Shown: piece after piece, positions 37,975 through 46,944 of the stretch
How positions within the stretch are numbered: the first letter of the stretch is position 1
How the letters are laid out: the number at the start of each line of letters is the position of its first letter
Source: Hymenobacter lapidiphilus
GTDB lineage: Bacteria > Bacteroidota > Bacteroidia > Cytophagales > Hymenobacteraceae
Direction: 5' to 3'
DNA: 64,000 nt
NCBI RefSeq assembly: GCF_003417065.2
Contig: NZ_QVLT01000004.1
Coordinates: 1 to 64,000, forward strand
Translations under genes and position numbers: made by a program
Notes under the pieces: generated by a model
Databases searched by the model: none
What the model was told of the DNA's origin: nothing
Seen by the model: only the letters and a program-made list of their open reading frames with translations

Positions 37975-39030
37975 CTATACCGTCGCTAATTCGGGTCGGG
38001 CCAGGGCTGCTGCAGTGGGCAGGGCGAAGGCATCGGCCAGTAGCTCGTAGGAGCGGAGGCGGTCGTCGTAGTCGTGGGTGATGGTGACGGCCACTACTTC
38101 GTTCACGCCGTAGCTGGCGGCCAGTGCCTCAATTTCAGCCTTCACCTTGTCGGGTGTGCCGCTGATGATGCGCTGGTGATGGTAGGCCAGGCGGGCCCGC
38201 AGGTCGGGCGAGAAGGCAGATACGTTCACCGTTTCGGCCGCTTCAATGGGCGTGAATTGGCCGGTTTCGAGCTTGAGCATTTGCAGGGCCAGGTTATCGG
38301 CCAGTAGCTGGGCGCGGCCGGCCGTATCGGCGCACACCACAAAAATGGCTACGTTGGCCTGGGGCGCGGCCAACTCGGGCGAGGGCCGGAACCGCTCCTT
38401 GTACATCTGCACCATCTTCGGGCCGCCGTTGGGGTTGATGAAGTGGGCGAAGCTGAAGGATGCCCCCACGTGGGCTGCGAACAGCCCGCTCTGGCCGCTG
38501 GAGCTGAGCAGCCACATTTCTGGTACCGTATCGGCGAAGGGCGCGGCTTTCACTTTGGCATGAATGGTATCGGCCACCACCTCGTCGCGCAGGTAGGTCT
38601 GCAGGTCCAGCAGCTGCTCCACAAAATCCTGGTCGCTGAAGGTATTGTGGGGATTGAGGGCCTGGGCCGTGATGCGGTCGGTGCCGGGGGCGCGGCCGAT
38701 GCCCAGGTCGATGCGGCCGGGGTACAGGGTTTCAAGCAGCCGGAAGTTCTCGGCCACTTTCAGGGCCGAGTAATGGGGCAGCATCACGCCGCCCGAGCCC
38801 AGGCGGATGCGGCTGGTTTCGGCCCCGAGCCGGCCCAGCAGCACTTCGGGCGACGAGCCGGCCAGCGTGCGGGTGTTGTGGTGCTCGCTCACCCAGAAGC
38901 GGGTAAAGCCCAGCCGGTCGGTCAGCCGCGCCAGCTCCACGGTGTGTAGCAGCGCCTCGCGCGGCGTGCGCCCCAGCGGTACCGGCGACTGGTCGAGGAC
39001 ACTGAGTTGAAGCTTATTTTCAGTAGTCAT
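37975..39030 (-). CDS. LLM-class flavin-dependent oxidoreductase (bacterial luciferase-like)
   Basis: 351 residues, TIM-barrel. It starts 'LQLSVLDQSPVPLGRTPREA' and continues with 'GFTRFWVSEHHNTRTLAGSS', 'RIRLGSGGVMLPHYSALKVA', 'YPGRIDLGIGRAPGTD' and 'MWLLSSSGQSGLFAAHVG'. This subgroup uses FMN or F420 as a diffusible cofactor, and most members are uncharacterised monooxygenases. I start at ATG 39030. It is separated from the MFS gene upstream by a palindrome, so it is probably its own unit. Confidence 0.92.
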   Translation of the reverse strand: MTTENKLQLSVLDQSPVPLGRTPREALLHTVELARLTDRLGFTRFWVSEHHNTRTLAGSSPEVLLGRLGAETSRIRLGSGGVMLPHYSALKVAENFRLLETLYPGRIDLGIGRAPGTDRITAQALNPHNTFSDQDFVEQLLDLQTYLRDEVVADTIHAKVKAAPFADTVPEMWLLSSSGQSGLFAAHVGASFSFAHFINPNGGPKMVQMYKERFRPSPELAAPQANVAIFVVCADTAGRAQLLADNLALQMLKLETGQFTPIEAAETVNVSAFSPDLRARLAYHHQRIISGTPDKVKAEIEALAASYGVNEVVAVTITHDYDDRLRSYELLADAFALPTAAALARPELATV

Positions 39031-39146
39031 GTAGTAGACCAAGAGGTGAGCCCGGCCGCGAAGCCAGGGTTAAGCAGGTAGAACAGCAACCGGCGGCAAG
39101 TAGTTTGCCGCCCGCCCACATGCCTCGTACCGCATTGCTGATTGAT

Positions 39147-39260
39147 AACGGCCGTAGCGCGAGGCTTCCGCTTCGCGTGTCGTTGAACGATACGGCTGCC
39201 GACGAACACAACGACCCCGTTCAACGATACGCGAAGCGGGAGCTTCGCGCTACGGCCGTT
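39147..39260. repeat. Family E palindrome (CGTAGCGCGA type)
   Basis: AACGGCCGTAGCGCGAGGCT (from 39147) pairs with AGCTTCGCGCTACGGCCGTT (to 39260), and the arms extend through CCGCTTCGCGT. The core holds TCGTTGAACGATACGG and CCCCGTTCAACGATA, the same motif as in family A. The right end touches the stop codon of the MFS gene at 39261. Confidence 0.9.
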
Positions 39261-40844
39261 CTACTTCACCGGCGGAGCCTCCTCGTTGGTTTTGCGCAGC
39301 GGCAGCTCGGGCACGAACAGCGTCATCACGAAGCCCGCGGCCACCAGCAGCATCGTTACCAGGTACACCTGCGAAATGGACTTGGAGAAAGCGGCTTTCA
39401 ACTCTGGCGACGCGGGTGTGCCGGCCGGAACTACGACCGGGCCTTCGCCTACCGGGGCCGCTTGGGCCGCCGCGGCCGATGGCGCCACGCCGCCCGCCGG
39501 TCCGGCTGCGGGCAGTACGCTGCTCAGGCCCAGCGAGAGAATAACACCCAGCACCGAGGCCGAAATAGCCCCGCCAATCTGCCGGAAAAACTGGCTGGCC
39601 GAGGTGGCCTGCCCAATGAACTGTGGCTCGACAGCATTTTGGATGGCCAGCGTATAAAGCGGCATGCTCGGCCCCAGGCCTACCCCGCAAATCAGCAGGT
39701 ACCCCAGCACCTGGCTGTAGCCAACGGTGGGCGGCATGGTGGCCAGCAGCGTGAGGCCGCCCATCAGCACCACCAATCCGGCCAGCATCCAGCGCTTGTA
39801 ATGGCCGTAGCGCGACACCATCTGGCCCGCCAGCAACGAGCCCGTCACCACGCCCATCGACAGCGGAATCAGGCTGACGCCGGCGCTGGTGGCCGATTCG
39901 CCCAGCACGTTCACCATAAACAGCGGCTCGAAAATGATGAGTCCCAGAAAGGCCCCGCCCAGCAGAAACAGCGCCGCATTAGCCGTCCGGAACACCGGAT
40001 TCTTGAACAGGCTGAACGCCAGAATAGGATTGGGATGACTGAGGCTGCGGCGCACGAACAACAGCAGCATCAGGGCGGCGAAGGCCAGCAGGCCCAGCGT
40101 AACGGGGTCGGTCCAGCCGTACTCGTTCTTGTTGAGCTGCAGACCAATCACCAGCGACCCCAGGCCCAGAATCAGCAGCAGCATCGAGAGGTAGTCGAGG
40201 GGTTTGGGCGCGGCGCGGGGGCGCAGCGGCGGCATCTGAGTGATGATGAACCACAGCGCCAACGCGCCCAGCGGTAGGTTCACGTAGAACACCAGCCGCC
40301 AGCCCTCCACCCCCGGAATCAGGTTGGTGCCGTTATCGGTCAGGAAACCGCCCAGAAACGGCCCCAGCACCGACGAAGTACCGAACACGGCTCCCACAAA
40401 GCCCTGGTAGCGCCCCCGCTGGGCCGGCGGAAAAAGGTCGGCAATAACGATGAAGGCCATAGCAAACAGACCCGCCCCGCCCAGACCCTGAATGGCCCGA
40501 AATACGATGAGCTGCGTCATGCCGTCGCCGAGCAGGGGCAGCGTGCCGAACTCGCCGGCCAGCCCGCACAGTGCCGAGCCCAGCAAAAACACGCTCACGG
40601 CCACAATCTCAATGGTACGCCGCGAGTACGTGTCGGCCAGCTTGCCGTAGATGGGTACCAGCGCCGTGCTGGCCACCAAGTAGGAAGTAGCTACCCAGGT
40701 AAACCGGTCGAGGCCCTGCAGGTCGTCCACAATGCGCGGCAGGGCAGTACTGACGATGGTTTGGTCGAGGGCGCCCAGAAACATGGCCAGCAGCACGGCG
40801 CCAAACGTGAGCATTTTCTGCCGTTGCGTAAGTTGTTCGCTCAT
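39261..40844 (-). CDS. MFS multidrug efflux permease, DHA2 family (14 helices)
   Basis: 527 residues, EmrB/QacA type. The helix 1 motif is 'LDQTIVSTALPRIVDDL', motif A 'GKLADTYSRRTIEI', and motif C-like 'LGAVFGTSSVLGPFLGGFLT'. The long extracytoplasmic loop before the last helix (about 430-480) is rich in Ala/Gly/Pro. It exports drugs or lipophilic compounds by proton antiport. No regulator or membrane-fusion partner is adjacent. The stop codon abuts a palindrome. Confidence 0.92.
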   Translation of the reverse strand: MSEQLTQRQKMLTFGAVLLAMFLGALDQTIVSTALPRIVDDLQGLDRFTWVATSYLVASTALVPIYGKLADTYSRRTIEIVAVSVFLLGSALCGLAGEFGTLPLLGDGMTQLIVFRAIQGLGGAGLFAMAFIVIADLFPPAQRGRYQGFVGAVFGTSSVLGPFLGGFLTDNGTNLIPGVEGWRLVFYVNLPLGALALWFIITQMPPLRPRAAPKPLDYLSMLLLILGLGSLVIGLQLNKNEYGWTDPVTLGLLAFAALMLLLFVRRSLSHPNPILAFSLFKNPVFRTANAALFLLGGAFLGLIIFEPLFMVNVLGESATSAGVSLIPLSMGVVTGSLLAGQMVSRYGHYKRWMLAGLVVLMGGLTLLATMPPTVGYSQVLGYLLICGVGLGPSMPLYTLAIQNAVEPQFIGQATSASQFFRQIGGAISASVLGVILSLGLSSVLPAAGPAGGVAPSAAAAQAAPVGEGPVVVPAGTPASPELKAAFSKSISQVYLVTMLLVAAGFVMTLFVPELPLRKTNEEAPPVK

Positions 40845-40930
40845 AAGCCAAGCTGTACGGCCGGCAGCAGGGGCGGTTGTTGGCAGGCGGGAAGGATAAG
40901 GGTAAGTAGCCTACCAAGACCAAGGAGGTT

Positions 40931-41050
40931 GTCATGCTAAGCGAAGCGGAGCGCAGTCGAAGCATCTCTACTGCATTGGTAAACTCAACAACAGGATTAG
41001 CACTCCGGTAGAGATGCTTCGGCTATGGCTGCGCCTTCACTCAGCATGAC
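40931..41050. repeat. Family B palindrome
   Basis: GTCATGCTAAGCGAAG (from 40931) with GAAGCATCTCTACTGC pairs with the right arm GGTAGAGATGCTTCGGC ending CTCAGCATGAC (41050). The middle of the arms is expanded and less well paired than in other copies. The loop AAACTCAACAACAGGATTAG nearly matches that at 27051. Confidence 0.88.
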
Positions 41051-41091
41051 AGTCTCCTATTACCCACCTCGCCGCTTACCTTCGCGGCCCT

Positions 41092-41865
41092 ATGCTGACT
41101 GCTACCACGCTTGCCCTGCTGTGCCTGTTTGCCTTTCTGGCCGGATTGATTGATGCCGTGGTGGGCGGGGGCGGGCTGATTCAGCTGCCGGCGCTGCTGG
41201 TGCTGCTGCCGGGCGTGCCGGTGCCCACGCTGCTTGGTACCGGCAAAGTATCGTCGTTGCTGGGTACGGTGGCGGCGTTGCGGCGCTACGCGGGGCAGGT
41301 ACCGCTGCGGTGGCGGGCAGTGGGTACGGCGGCAGCCGTGGCGGGCGTGTTCTCGTTTCTGGGGGCGCGGGTGGTGAGTAAGCTGCCCCAGGAGCTGCTG
41401 CCGCCGCTGGTGCTGGGGCTGCTGGTGGTTATTGCCGCCTACACCTTCTGGCGCAAAGATTTCGGGAGCATCCACGCGCCCCGGCTGCCCGCCAGCCGCG
41501 AGCCGTACTACGGAGCGGCCCTGGGCCTGGTGCTGGGCTTCTACGACGGCTTTTTCGGCCCCGGCATGGGTTCGTTTCTGCTCTTCGCCTTCGTAGGCCT
41601 GTTCGGCTACGATTTCCTCACAGCCTCAGCCTCGGCCAAGCTCGTCAACGCCGTCACCAACTTCACGGCCCTCATTTACTTCGCCGCCTCCGGCCAGATC
41701 CTGTGGGCCGCCGCCCTGCCCATGGCCGCCAGCAACATCGTCGGTTCCACGCTGGGCGCCCACCTGGCCCTGCGCCACGGCACCGGCTTCGTGCGGGTGC
41801 TGTTTCTGCTGATGGTCAGCGCCTTCATTCTGAAGCTAAGCTGGCAGGTGTTTTTTGGTGGTTAG
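41092..41865 (+). CDS. TSUP family (TauE/SafE) membrane transporter
   Basis: 257 residues with about eight helices. The family signature 'DAVVGGGGLIQLPAL' falls in helix 1 and its repeat 'YDGFFGPGMGSFLLFAF' in the middle. TSUP proteins move sulfite, sulfonates or related organic acids. Only 7 bases separate a promoter-like TACCTTCG (41077-41084) from the ATG, so the mRNA may lack a leader. Palindromes flank it on both sides. Confidence 0.92.
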   Translation: MLTATTLALLCLFAFLAGLIDAVVGGGGLIQLPALLVLLPGVPVPTLLGTGKVSSLLGTVAALRRYAGQVPLRWRAVGTAAAVAGVFSFLGARVVSKLPQELLPPLVLGLLVVIAAYTFWRKDFGSIHAPRLPASREPYYGAALGLVLGFYDGFFGPGMGSFLLFAFVGLFGYDFLTASASAKLVNAVTNFTALIYFAASGQILWAAALPMAASNIVGSTLGAHLALRHGTGFVRVLFLLMVSAFILKLSWQVFFGG

Positions 41866-41869
41866 TGAA

Positions 41870-41974
41870 GAACGTCATTCAGAGCGAAGCGAAGAATCTC
41901 GCGTGTAGTAGTAAACCCTAACGACAGGGCTACTGCTGCACGCGAGATTCTTCGCTGCGCTCTGAATGACGTTC
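41870..41974. repeat. Family C palindrome
   Basis: GAACGTCATTCAGAGCGAAG (41870-41889), continuing to CGAAGAATCTCGCGTG, pairs with CACGCGAGATTCTTCG ... CTCTGAATGACGTTC (to 41974). The loop TAAACCCTAACGACAGGGCT resembles the family B loops. It starts 4 bases after the TSUP stop codon. Confidence 0.92.
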
Positions 41975-41993
41975 CTCCTCTAACCACTAACCA

Positions 41994-42458
41994 CTAATCC
42001 TGGCCCGGCATACCGGGAACGGGGTTGCCCTGGATGCCCTGGGAGCTAGGGACGCCCATTTTCTCCTCGCGCTTACGCTGGTATTTGTCGAACTGGGCGG
42101 GGCTGAGCACTTCCTTGAGCTGCGCGATGCGGGCCTGGCCGATGTCCTCGATAACGCCGCCCATCTTGCGCACATTCTGGCGGTAGGTATAGCGGGCGGT
42201 TTCTACGCCGCGCACGCTAATGAGGTTTATCTGGCCCACCCGGGCCATCTGTTGCGGATTCAGGCCGAGGGCTTTCTGCATGTTGGCCGTGAGGGCCGTG
42301 GCGCGCTCGGCAATCTTACCCTCATCGAGTTTGGGGGCCGGCGCGGCGGCGGCCGTAGTGGCCGGACGGGCCGATGGTTTGGGGCGGACGGCCGTTTGGG
42401 CCAGCAGGGCAGGGGCGGCGGTGAGGGTGAGCAGGGCGACGAGCAGGGGCGCTTTCAT
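41994..42458 (-). CDS. Secreted helical protein, Spy/CpxP-like pattern
   Basis: 154 residues. The signal peptide (MKAPLLVALLTLTAAPALLA) is followed by an Ala/Pro linker and a helical region with 'KIAERATALTANMQKALGLN', 'QQMARVGQINLISVRGVETA' and 'LKEVLSPAQFDKYQRKREEK'. The 'LNPQQ' and 'LSPAQFDKY' turns are typical of Spy/CpxP-like periplasmic helper proteins (LTxxQ-type motifs), though similarity is only by pattern. A likely role is in envelope stress, by inference. It ends in a Gly/Pro-rich tail. Confidence 0.72.
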   Translation of the reverse strand: MKAPLLVALLTLTAAPALLAQTAVRPKPSARPATTAAAAPAPKLDEGKIAERATALTANMQKALGLNPQQMARVGQINLISVRGVETARYTYRQNVRKMGGVIEDIGQARIAQLKEVLSPAQFDKYQRKREEKMGVPSSQGIQGNPVPGMPGQD

Positions 42459-42695
42459 AAGCGAAGAAGTCAATATCGAAGAGGTGAAGTCGGAGAACAG
42501 CCCGCAACCGGCGCCGGGCCGGAAAGGGGGTAGTAAAGATGGTGCCAGTTTCAGCAAACCACTGCCACCAACGCGTGGCGACGAAGTTATATTCCCTTTA
42601 GTGGCCTAAAAAACCCAACCGGCCGGCTGGCCTGTAACCTTTCGGCTCCGAAATCCTTACAGTTACCTATCCTTTCGCTTAAACGTATTCCTTGT

Positions 42696-43730
42696 ATGAA
42701 ATCTGATACCCGTAATTCGTTGCTTATGGCCGCTGCTGCCGGTGCCGGCCTGCTGGCCGCCACCCTCTATGCCAACCGTCGCGGCAACTTCGAGCTGGCT
42801 GGTCGCACGGTACTCATCACCGGCGGCTCGCGCGGCCTGGGCCTCATTCTGGCCCGCCAAGCCGTGGCCGAAGGCGCCCGCGTCGCCATCTGTGCCCGCG
42901 ACGCCGACGAGCTGGAAACGGCCCGCCGCGAACTGGACGCTGCCGGCTCCGAGCTGGTCCGCGCCTTCGTTTGCGACCTGACCCAGCCCGACGAAGTGCG
43001 CCAGCTGGTGGCCGATGTGGAGCAGCAACTGGGGCCCATTGAGGTGCTAGTCAACAACGCCGGCATCATCACGGCCGGTCCGCTCGACAACATGGACGTG
43101 CGCGAGTTTGAGGAATCGATGGATACCCATTTTTGGGCGCCGCTGCACGCCATGCAGGCCGTGCTGCCCAGTATGCGCAACCGGGGCGAAGGCCGCATTG
43201 TCAATATTGCCTCGGTGGGTGGCAAAGTAGCCGTGCCGCATCTGGCGCCCTACTGCGCCAGCAAGTTCGCGCTGGTGGGCCTCTCGGAAAGCTTCCGGGC
43301 CGAGCTGCTGCAGTACGGCGTGCGGGTAACCACCGTGTGCCCCGGGCTGCTGCGCACCGGTAGCGCCCGCCACGCCATCGTGAAAGGCCAGCACCGCAAG
43401 GAGTACGCCTGGTTTACGGTGGCCGATTCACTGCCCGCCCTCTCGATGAATGCCGACAACGCCGCCCGCCGCATCTGGAACGCTTGCCGCCGCGGCGACG
43501 CCGAAATCATCCTGAGCCTGCCCGCCAAACTACTCTCGGGCCTGCACGGCCTACTGCCCGGCACCACCACCGACCTGCTCGCCTGGGTCAACCAGGCCCT
43601 GCCCGCCCCCGACACCAACCGCGGCGACGCCCGCCGCTTCGGCTACCAAAGTGAGTCGCCCATCACCCGCTCCTGGCTCACAACCCTCAACCGCCGCGCC
43701 GAGGAGAAGAACAACGAGGAGTTTGAGTAG
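42696..43730 (+). CDS. Membrane-anchored short-chain dehydrogenase (SDR)
   Basis: 344 residues. An N-terminal hydrophobic anchor (about 9-25) is followed by an SDR core: 'TVLITGGSRGLGLILARQ' (TGxxxGLG), 'CDLTQPDEVRQLV', 'IEVLVNNAGI', 'RIVNIASVGGK' (catalytic Ser), and 'APYCASKFALVGLSESFRAE' (YxxxK). The C-terminal extension of about 100 residues is Leu/Pro-rich. Longer membrane-linked SDRs of this kind often act on lipids, but no substrate can be read here. It is monocistronic, and convergent with the Fpg gene. Confidence 0.9.
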   Translation: MKSDTRNSLLMAAAAGAGLLAATLYANRRGNFELAGRTVLITGGSRGLGLILARQAVAEGARVAICARDADELETARRELDAAGSELVRAFVCDLTQPDEVRQLVADVEQQLGPIEVLVNNAGIITAGPLDNMDVREFEESMDTHFWAPLHAMQAVLPSMRNRGEGRIVNIASVGGKVAVPHLAPYCASKFALVGLSESFRAELLQYGVRVTTVCPGLLRTGSARHAIVKGQHRKEYAWFTVADSLPALSMNADNAARRIWNACRRGDAEIILSLPAKLLSGLHGLLPGTTTDLLAWVNQALPAPDTNRGDARRFGYQSESPITRSWLTTLNRRAEEKNNEEFE

Positions 43731-43748
43731 AAGCGCAGGCCTTAGCTG

Positions 43749-44579
43749 TCATTGCAGTTCAGCCGGCCCTGGCTGGCAGCGGGGGCAGAAGTAAGTGGCC
43801 CGACCGCCCACGTATTTCTTCTCGATGCGGGTGCGCGGGTGGCGGGGGCAGAACTCGTGGGCATCGGTGCCGGGCGTGGCCGATTCGTCCCACTCGCGGG
43901 CGTGGATGAGGAAGCTGGCCGGGAAGTTCCGGTAGTTGACCTCGGCCGCAATGGCCGTCGTGAGCACCAACTGAATGGCCGCGTGCAGACGCTTGACCTC
44001 GGCGGCCGCGAGGCTGTTGGCTATTCGCTCGGGATGGATTTTTGCCTGGAACAACACCTCGTCCACAATCCAGTTGCCGAGGCCGGCCGTCAGTCGCTGG
44101 TCGAGCAGCAGGGGCTTGAGCAGGGTTTTGCGTTTGGCCAGCTTGTCGGTCAGTTCGGCTACGGTTAGCTCCAGCGCGTCGGGGCCCAGCTTTTTGGCTT
44201 GCTGATAGGCGGCCACGCTCTCGGCCAGTCGGATGCGGCCGAACTTGCGCGGGTCGACGAAGGCGGCGCGCAGGCCCGAATCGAGGTGCAGGGCCACGCG
44301 GGTGAAGCGGGGTGCGTCGGCCGCGTCGCGGTAGGCGCCTACGTCGCCGCTCATGCCGAAGTGCAGCACCAGCACCCAGCCATCGTCGAGCAGCAGAAAG
44401 CAGTTTTTGCCCAGCCGGCTGGTGCCCGCAATGGTGCGGCTCACTAGAGCCGGCCGCAACGTGTCTTCCGGCGTACCCAGCACGTGGGCGTCGAGCACTT
44501 CAAAAGCGGTAATCGTCTGGCCCACTACCAGCTCGTCCAAGAAGCGGCGGTAAGTTTCAACCTCGGGTAGTTCGGGCAT
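43749..44579 (-). CDS. Formamidopyrimidine-DNA glycosylase (Fpg/Nei family), zinc finger with CxxH
   Basis: 276 residues, base-excision repair of oxidised purines. The N-terminus is MPELPEVETYRR with the catalytic Pro2 and Glu3, the conserved Lys is in 'TSRLGKNCFLLLDDG', 'LHFGMSGDV' follows, and the helix-two-turn-helix contains 'QRLTAGLGNWIVDEVLFQAK'. The C-terminal zinc finger reads 'FCPRHPRTRIEKKYVGG' then 'YFCPRCQ', so the second ligand of the usual CxxC pair is His. The finger can still bind zinc. Family membership is clear, but MutM versus another Fpg/Nei subtype is not decided. Confidence 0.93.
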   Translation of the reverse strand: MPELPEVETYRRFLDELVVGQTITAFEVLDAHVLGTPEDTLRPALVSRTIAGTSRLGKNCFLLLDDGWVLVLHFGMSGDVGAYRDAADAPRFTRVALHLDSGLRAAFVDPRKFGRIRLAESVAAYQQAKKLGPDALELTVAELTDKLAKRKTLLKPLLLDQRLTAGLGNWIVDEVLFQAKIHPERIANSLAAAEVKRLHAAIQLVLTTAIAAEVNYRNFPASFLIHAREWDESATPGTDAHEFCPRHPRTRIEKKYVGGRATYFCPRCQPGPAELQ

Positions 44580-44704
44580 TTGGGAGGGTCAGCGAGTTAG
44601 GATTTCGGGAGTTTGAAAGGACGTTATAACGGCTCTTTCATGCATAAACAGGCCGCCGGGCAAAAAGTCAGGCAGAGCTGGCTCTCTTATCTACTTAGCT
44701 ATTC

Positions 44705-44805
44705 GAACGGTGTAGGGTGCGGGGCTTGTCCCCGCCCGCTGTTGAACGATTCAGTTATAGACCGTTCAACGGCGGGCGGGGACAAGCCCGCACCCTACAC
44801 CGTTC
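44705..44805. repeat. Family A palindrome
   Basis: GAACGGTGTAGGGTGCGGGG (from 44705) pairs with the right arm ending CCGCACCCTACACCGTTC (44805). The arms continue through CCCGCCCGC. The core carries GTTGAACGATTCAG and ACCGTTCAACGG. The right arm lacks one base (AAGCCCGCACC versus AAGCCCCGCACC). Confidence 0.92.
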
Positions 44806-44829
44806 GGCTAGCAGTTCTACTTTCCCTAC

Positions 44830-45729
44830 TCACAACCTCAACTCGCCCTGCACCACTACCACGCCCTGGCCGCTGATATGGACGGCTTCAATGGCTTCGG
44901 GCGGGCCCTGCACCGCTACGTGGACCGTACCGGGGCGGCCCATCCAGTGGCCCTGCTCGGCAATGAAATCGGGCGTGGAAAGCAGGCCGTAGTGCCAGAG
45001 GTAGGCGGCCATGCCGCCGGTGGCCGAGCCGGTTACCGGGTCTTCGGGCAGGTCGGGCGGGGTGCAGAAGTGGCGGGCGAAGGTGGTGCCGGCGGGCGTG
45101 GCCCCTTCGAGGCAAAACAGATGGGAGCTGAAAAAGCCGCTGGCCCGGCGGTATTCATCGAGCGCCATTGGGTTGGGCAAATGGGCCCGGCGAAGACTGG
45201 CCGCGTCGCGCAGCGGCACCATGAGCTGGGGCGTGCCGGTGCTCACCGTCTGCACCACGGCGCCGGGCAGCAGGTCGGCCGGCGTGAGGCCGAACAGGGG
45301 CAGCACGTCGGCCGGCTCGTGCAGCGGCCCGAACTCGGGGCAGCGCTGGGTCATGCGGATAAAGTGGGGCTGGCCGGCTTCGGCGGGCGAAACCCGAATG
45401 TTTACGGGGCCGTGCAGCAGCTCCAGCTGCAGATCATGGGGCTGCCCGGTGGGGCGGGGCAGGCGGCCGGTGTGCAGCAGGGCCGTGAGGGTGGCAATGG
45501 TGGGGTGGCCGGCCAGCGGAATTTCCTCGCCCGGCGTAAAGTAGCGCACCCCGAATTCGGCCACCGCCGAGCGGCGTACAAAGGCAGTTTCCGACTGGTT
45601 GAACTCCTGAGCCAGCCGCTGCATCTGGGCGGGGCTAAGGTCGTCGGCATCGAGCACCACGGCGCAGGGGTTGCCGCCCAAAATCGCGGTGGTAAAGGCA
45701 TCAACCAGCAAAAATGGGTAGACCGGCAT
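44830..45729 (-). CDS. PhzF family isomerase/epimerase-like protein
   Basis: 299 residues from ATG 45729. The PhzF signature is visible: 'FLLVDAFTTAILGGNPCAVV' at the N-terminus, the catalytic Glu in 'QEFNQSETAFV', 'YFTPGEEIPLAGHPTIATL', and 'DPVTGSATGGMAAYLWHYG' at about 250. The fold is two diaminopimelate-epimerase-like halves. Most members outside phenazine clusters are uncharacterised isomerases, and no phenazine genes are nearby. In-frame sequence upstream of 45729 is discarded because it runs into a palindrome. Confidence 0.92.
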   Translation of the reverse strand: MPVYPFLLVDAFTTAILGGNPCAVVLDADDLSPAQMQRLAQEFNQSETAFVRRSAVAEFGVRYFTPGEEIPLAGHPTIATLTALLHTGRLPRPTGQPHDLQLELLHGPVNIRVSPAEAGQPHFIRMTQRCPEFGPLHEPADVLPLFGLTPADLLPGAVVQTVSTGTPQLMVPLRDAASLRRAHLPNPMALDEYRRASGFFSSHLFCLEGATPAGTTFARHFCTPPDLPEDPVTGSATGGMAAYLWHYGLLSTPDFIAEQGHWMGRPGTVHVAVQGPPEAIEAVHISGQGVVVVQGELRL

Positions 45730-45806
45730 CAAAAAGTAGGAGAAGTGAGCCGCAAAGATAAACGGCCGGCCTCCCGCAAGGGAAGCCGGCCGGCCGATAG
45801 AACAAC

Positions 45807-45885
45807 GTAGGGGCGGGGCTTGCCCCCGCCGTTCACACCGTTTCAACGATAATCGTTTAACGGCGGGGGTAAGCCCCGCCCCTAC
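45807..45885. repeat. Family A palindrome overlapping a stop codon
   Basis: GTAGGGGCGGGGCTTGCCCC (from 45807) pairs with the right arm ending AAGCCCCGCCCCTAC (45885). On the minus strand the right end reads GTAGGGGCGGGG, and its TAG (45884-45882) is the stop codon of the metallopeptidase gene. The core is CAACGATAATCGTTTAACGG. Confidence 0.92.
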
Positions 45886-46769
45886 GACGGGTCCGTCAAC
45901 ATGGCTACCTGGCGGCCGTTAGGGTCGTAGATTTCGCCCATCCGGCTGATATAGAGGCGGCGCTGCTGGCCGTCGATGAGCACGTAAGGGTAGCTGAGGC
46001 TTTCGGAGCGGGTGAGGCGACCAACGACTTCGGCGGCCTGGCCGGCCCGGTCGAGGCGCACCACGCTCAGACGGTCGGTCACGTAGAAATCGACCTCAGG
46101 CTTGGCCTGAAACGTGATTTTACCCAGCACACTCACTGGCGCGGCGCGGCGGGCTACTACCTGCCGCACCGGCGCCGGCTGGGTGGCCATCATCGCGGGC
46201 TCGGCCGAAGGAGCAGCTCCGCGGGTGCTGGCCGTAATCTGCTGGCTGGCCCGCTGCCAGCCCTGGCCGATAGCCGTGAGGCGGGTCCGACGGCCGGGGT
46301 GGGTGGGAGAAGCCTGCTCATCCGACACCACAGCCATGCCAGCCTGAGCCTGGGCGAGGCTGGCGCCCATCTTGCGCAGCACAAAGCCCGAAAACTCGTC
46401 GGCCTCCAGCTCGTCGGTGGGGTTCGAGCCGCCGGTGCGCAGGGTGTGGCCGTTGAGATGGTGGCCCATTTCGTGGGCCAGAATGCTGATACCGGCCCAA
46501 TCGGTGCGGCCGGCCCGGTTCACGGCGGACACGAACTGCGGGTTGTAGAGCAGGTAGCGCTGGCCGCCATATACCACGGCCGCCGCGTTTTGTACCTCGC
46601 TGGTGGCGCGCAACTGGAATCGGGGCTTCAGGCCCACCACATCGGTGATTTCCCGCAGCACGTCGCGCTGGCCGTTGCCGCTGCTCTGGGCCGAAGCAGT
46701 GCCGGCCAGCAGCATTCCCGCAGCCAGCAGGCCGGTAAAGCGGTGGAAAAGTCGAAGGCTGATATTCAT
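45882..46769 (-). CDS. Secreted M48-like zinc metallopeptidase
   Basis: 295 residues. The signal peptide (about 1-27, ending 'GTASAQ') is followed by a protease domain with HExxH in 'SILAHEMGHHLNGH' (about 100-113) and a downstream Glu in 'PTDELEADEFSGFVLRKMG', the typical M48 arrangement. After an Ala/Pro linker a C-terminal beta-rich domain (about 215-295; 'PEVDFYVTDRLSVVRLDRAG', 'YPYVLIDGQQRRLYIS') follows, of unknown role. It is probably periplasmic. Its TAG stop lies inside a family A palindrome. Confidence 0.88.
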   Translation of the reverse strand: MNISLRLFHRFTGLLAAGMLLAGTASAQSSGNGQRDVLREITDVVGLKPRFQLRATSEVQNAAAVVYGGQRYLLYNPQFVSAVNRAGRTDWAGISILAHEMGHHLNGHTLRTGGSNPTDELEADEFSGFVLRKMGASLAQAQAGMAVVSDEQASPTHPGRRTRLTAIGQGWQRASQQITASTRGAAPSAEPAMMATQPAPVRQVVARRAAPVSVLGKITFQAKPEVDFYVTDRLSVVRLDRAGQAAEVVGRLTRSESLSYPYVLIDGQQRRLYISRMGEIYDPNGRQVAMLTDPS

Positions 46770-46944
46770 GGATAAGTAGAGTAGAATGCGTTTGCATGGA
46801 GGCAACTACCTTGCCGGAACGGCGCTAATAAGACGCATTTGTAGCACCAGTAGGTTGTCAGTAGAACGGTAACAGCTCCGAATTTATTCTGCTTCAGGCC
46901 GAAAAGGTGAGTTAAGCTGTCGGCCTCACACCATGCATCCTGAC

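Noticed and set aside
39105..40277. Long Arg/Gln/His-rich frame on the plus strand opposite the DHA2 MFS gene
   Set aside because: Composition is that of an antisense shadow. The minus-strand MFS protein is intact with all family motifs.
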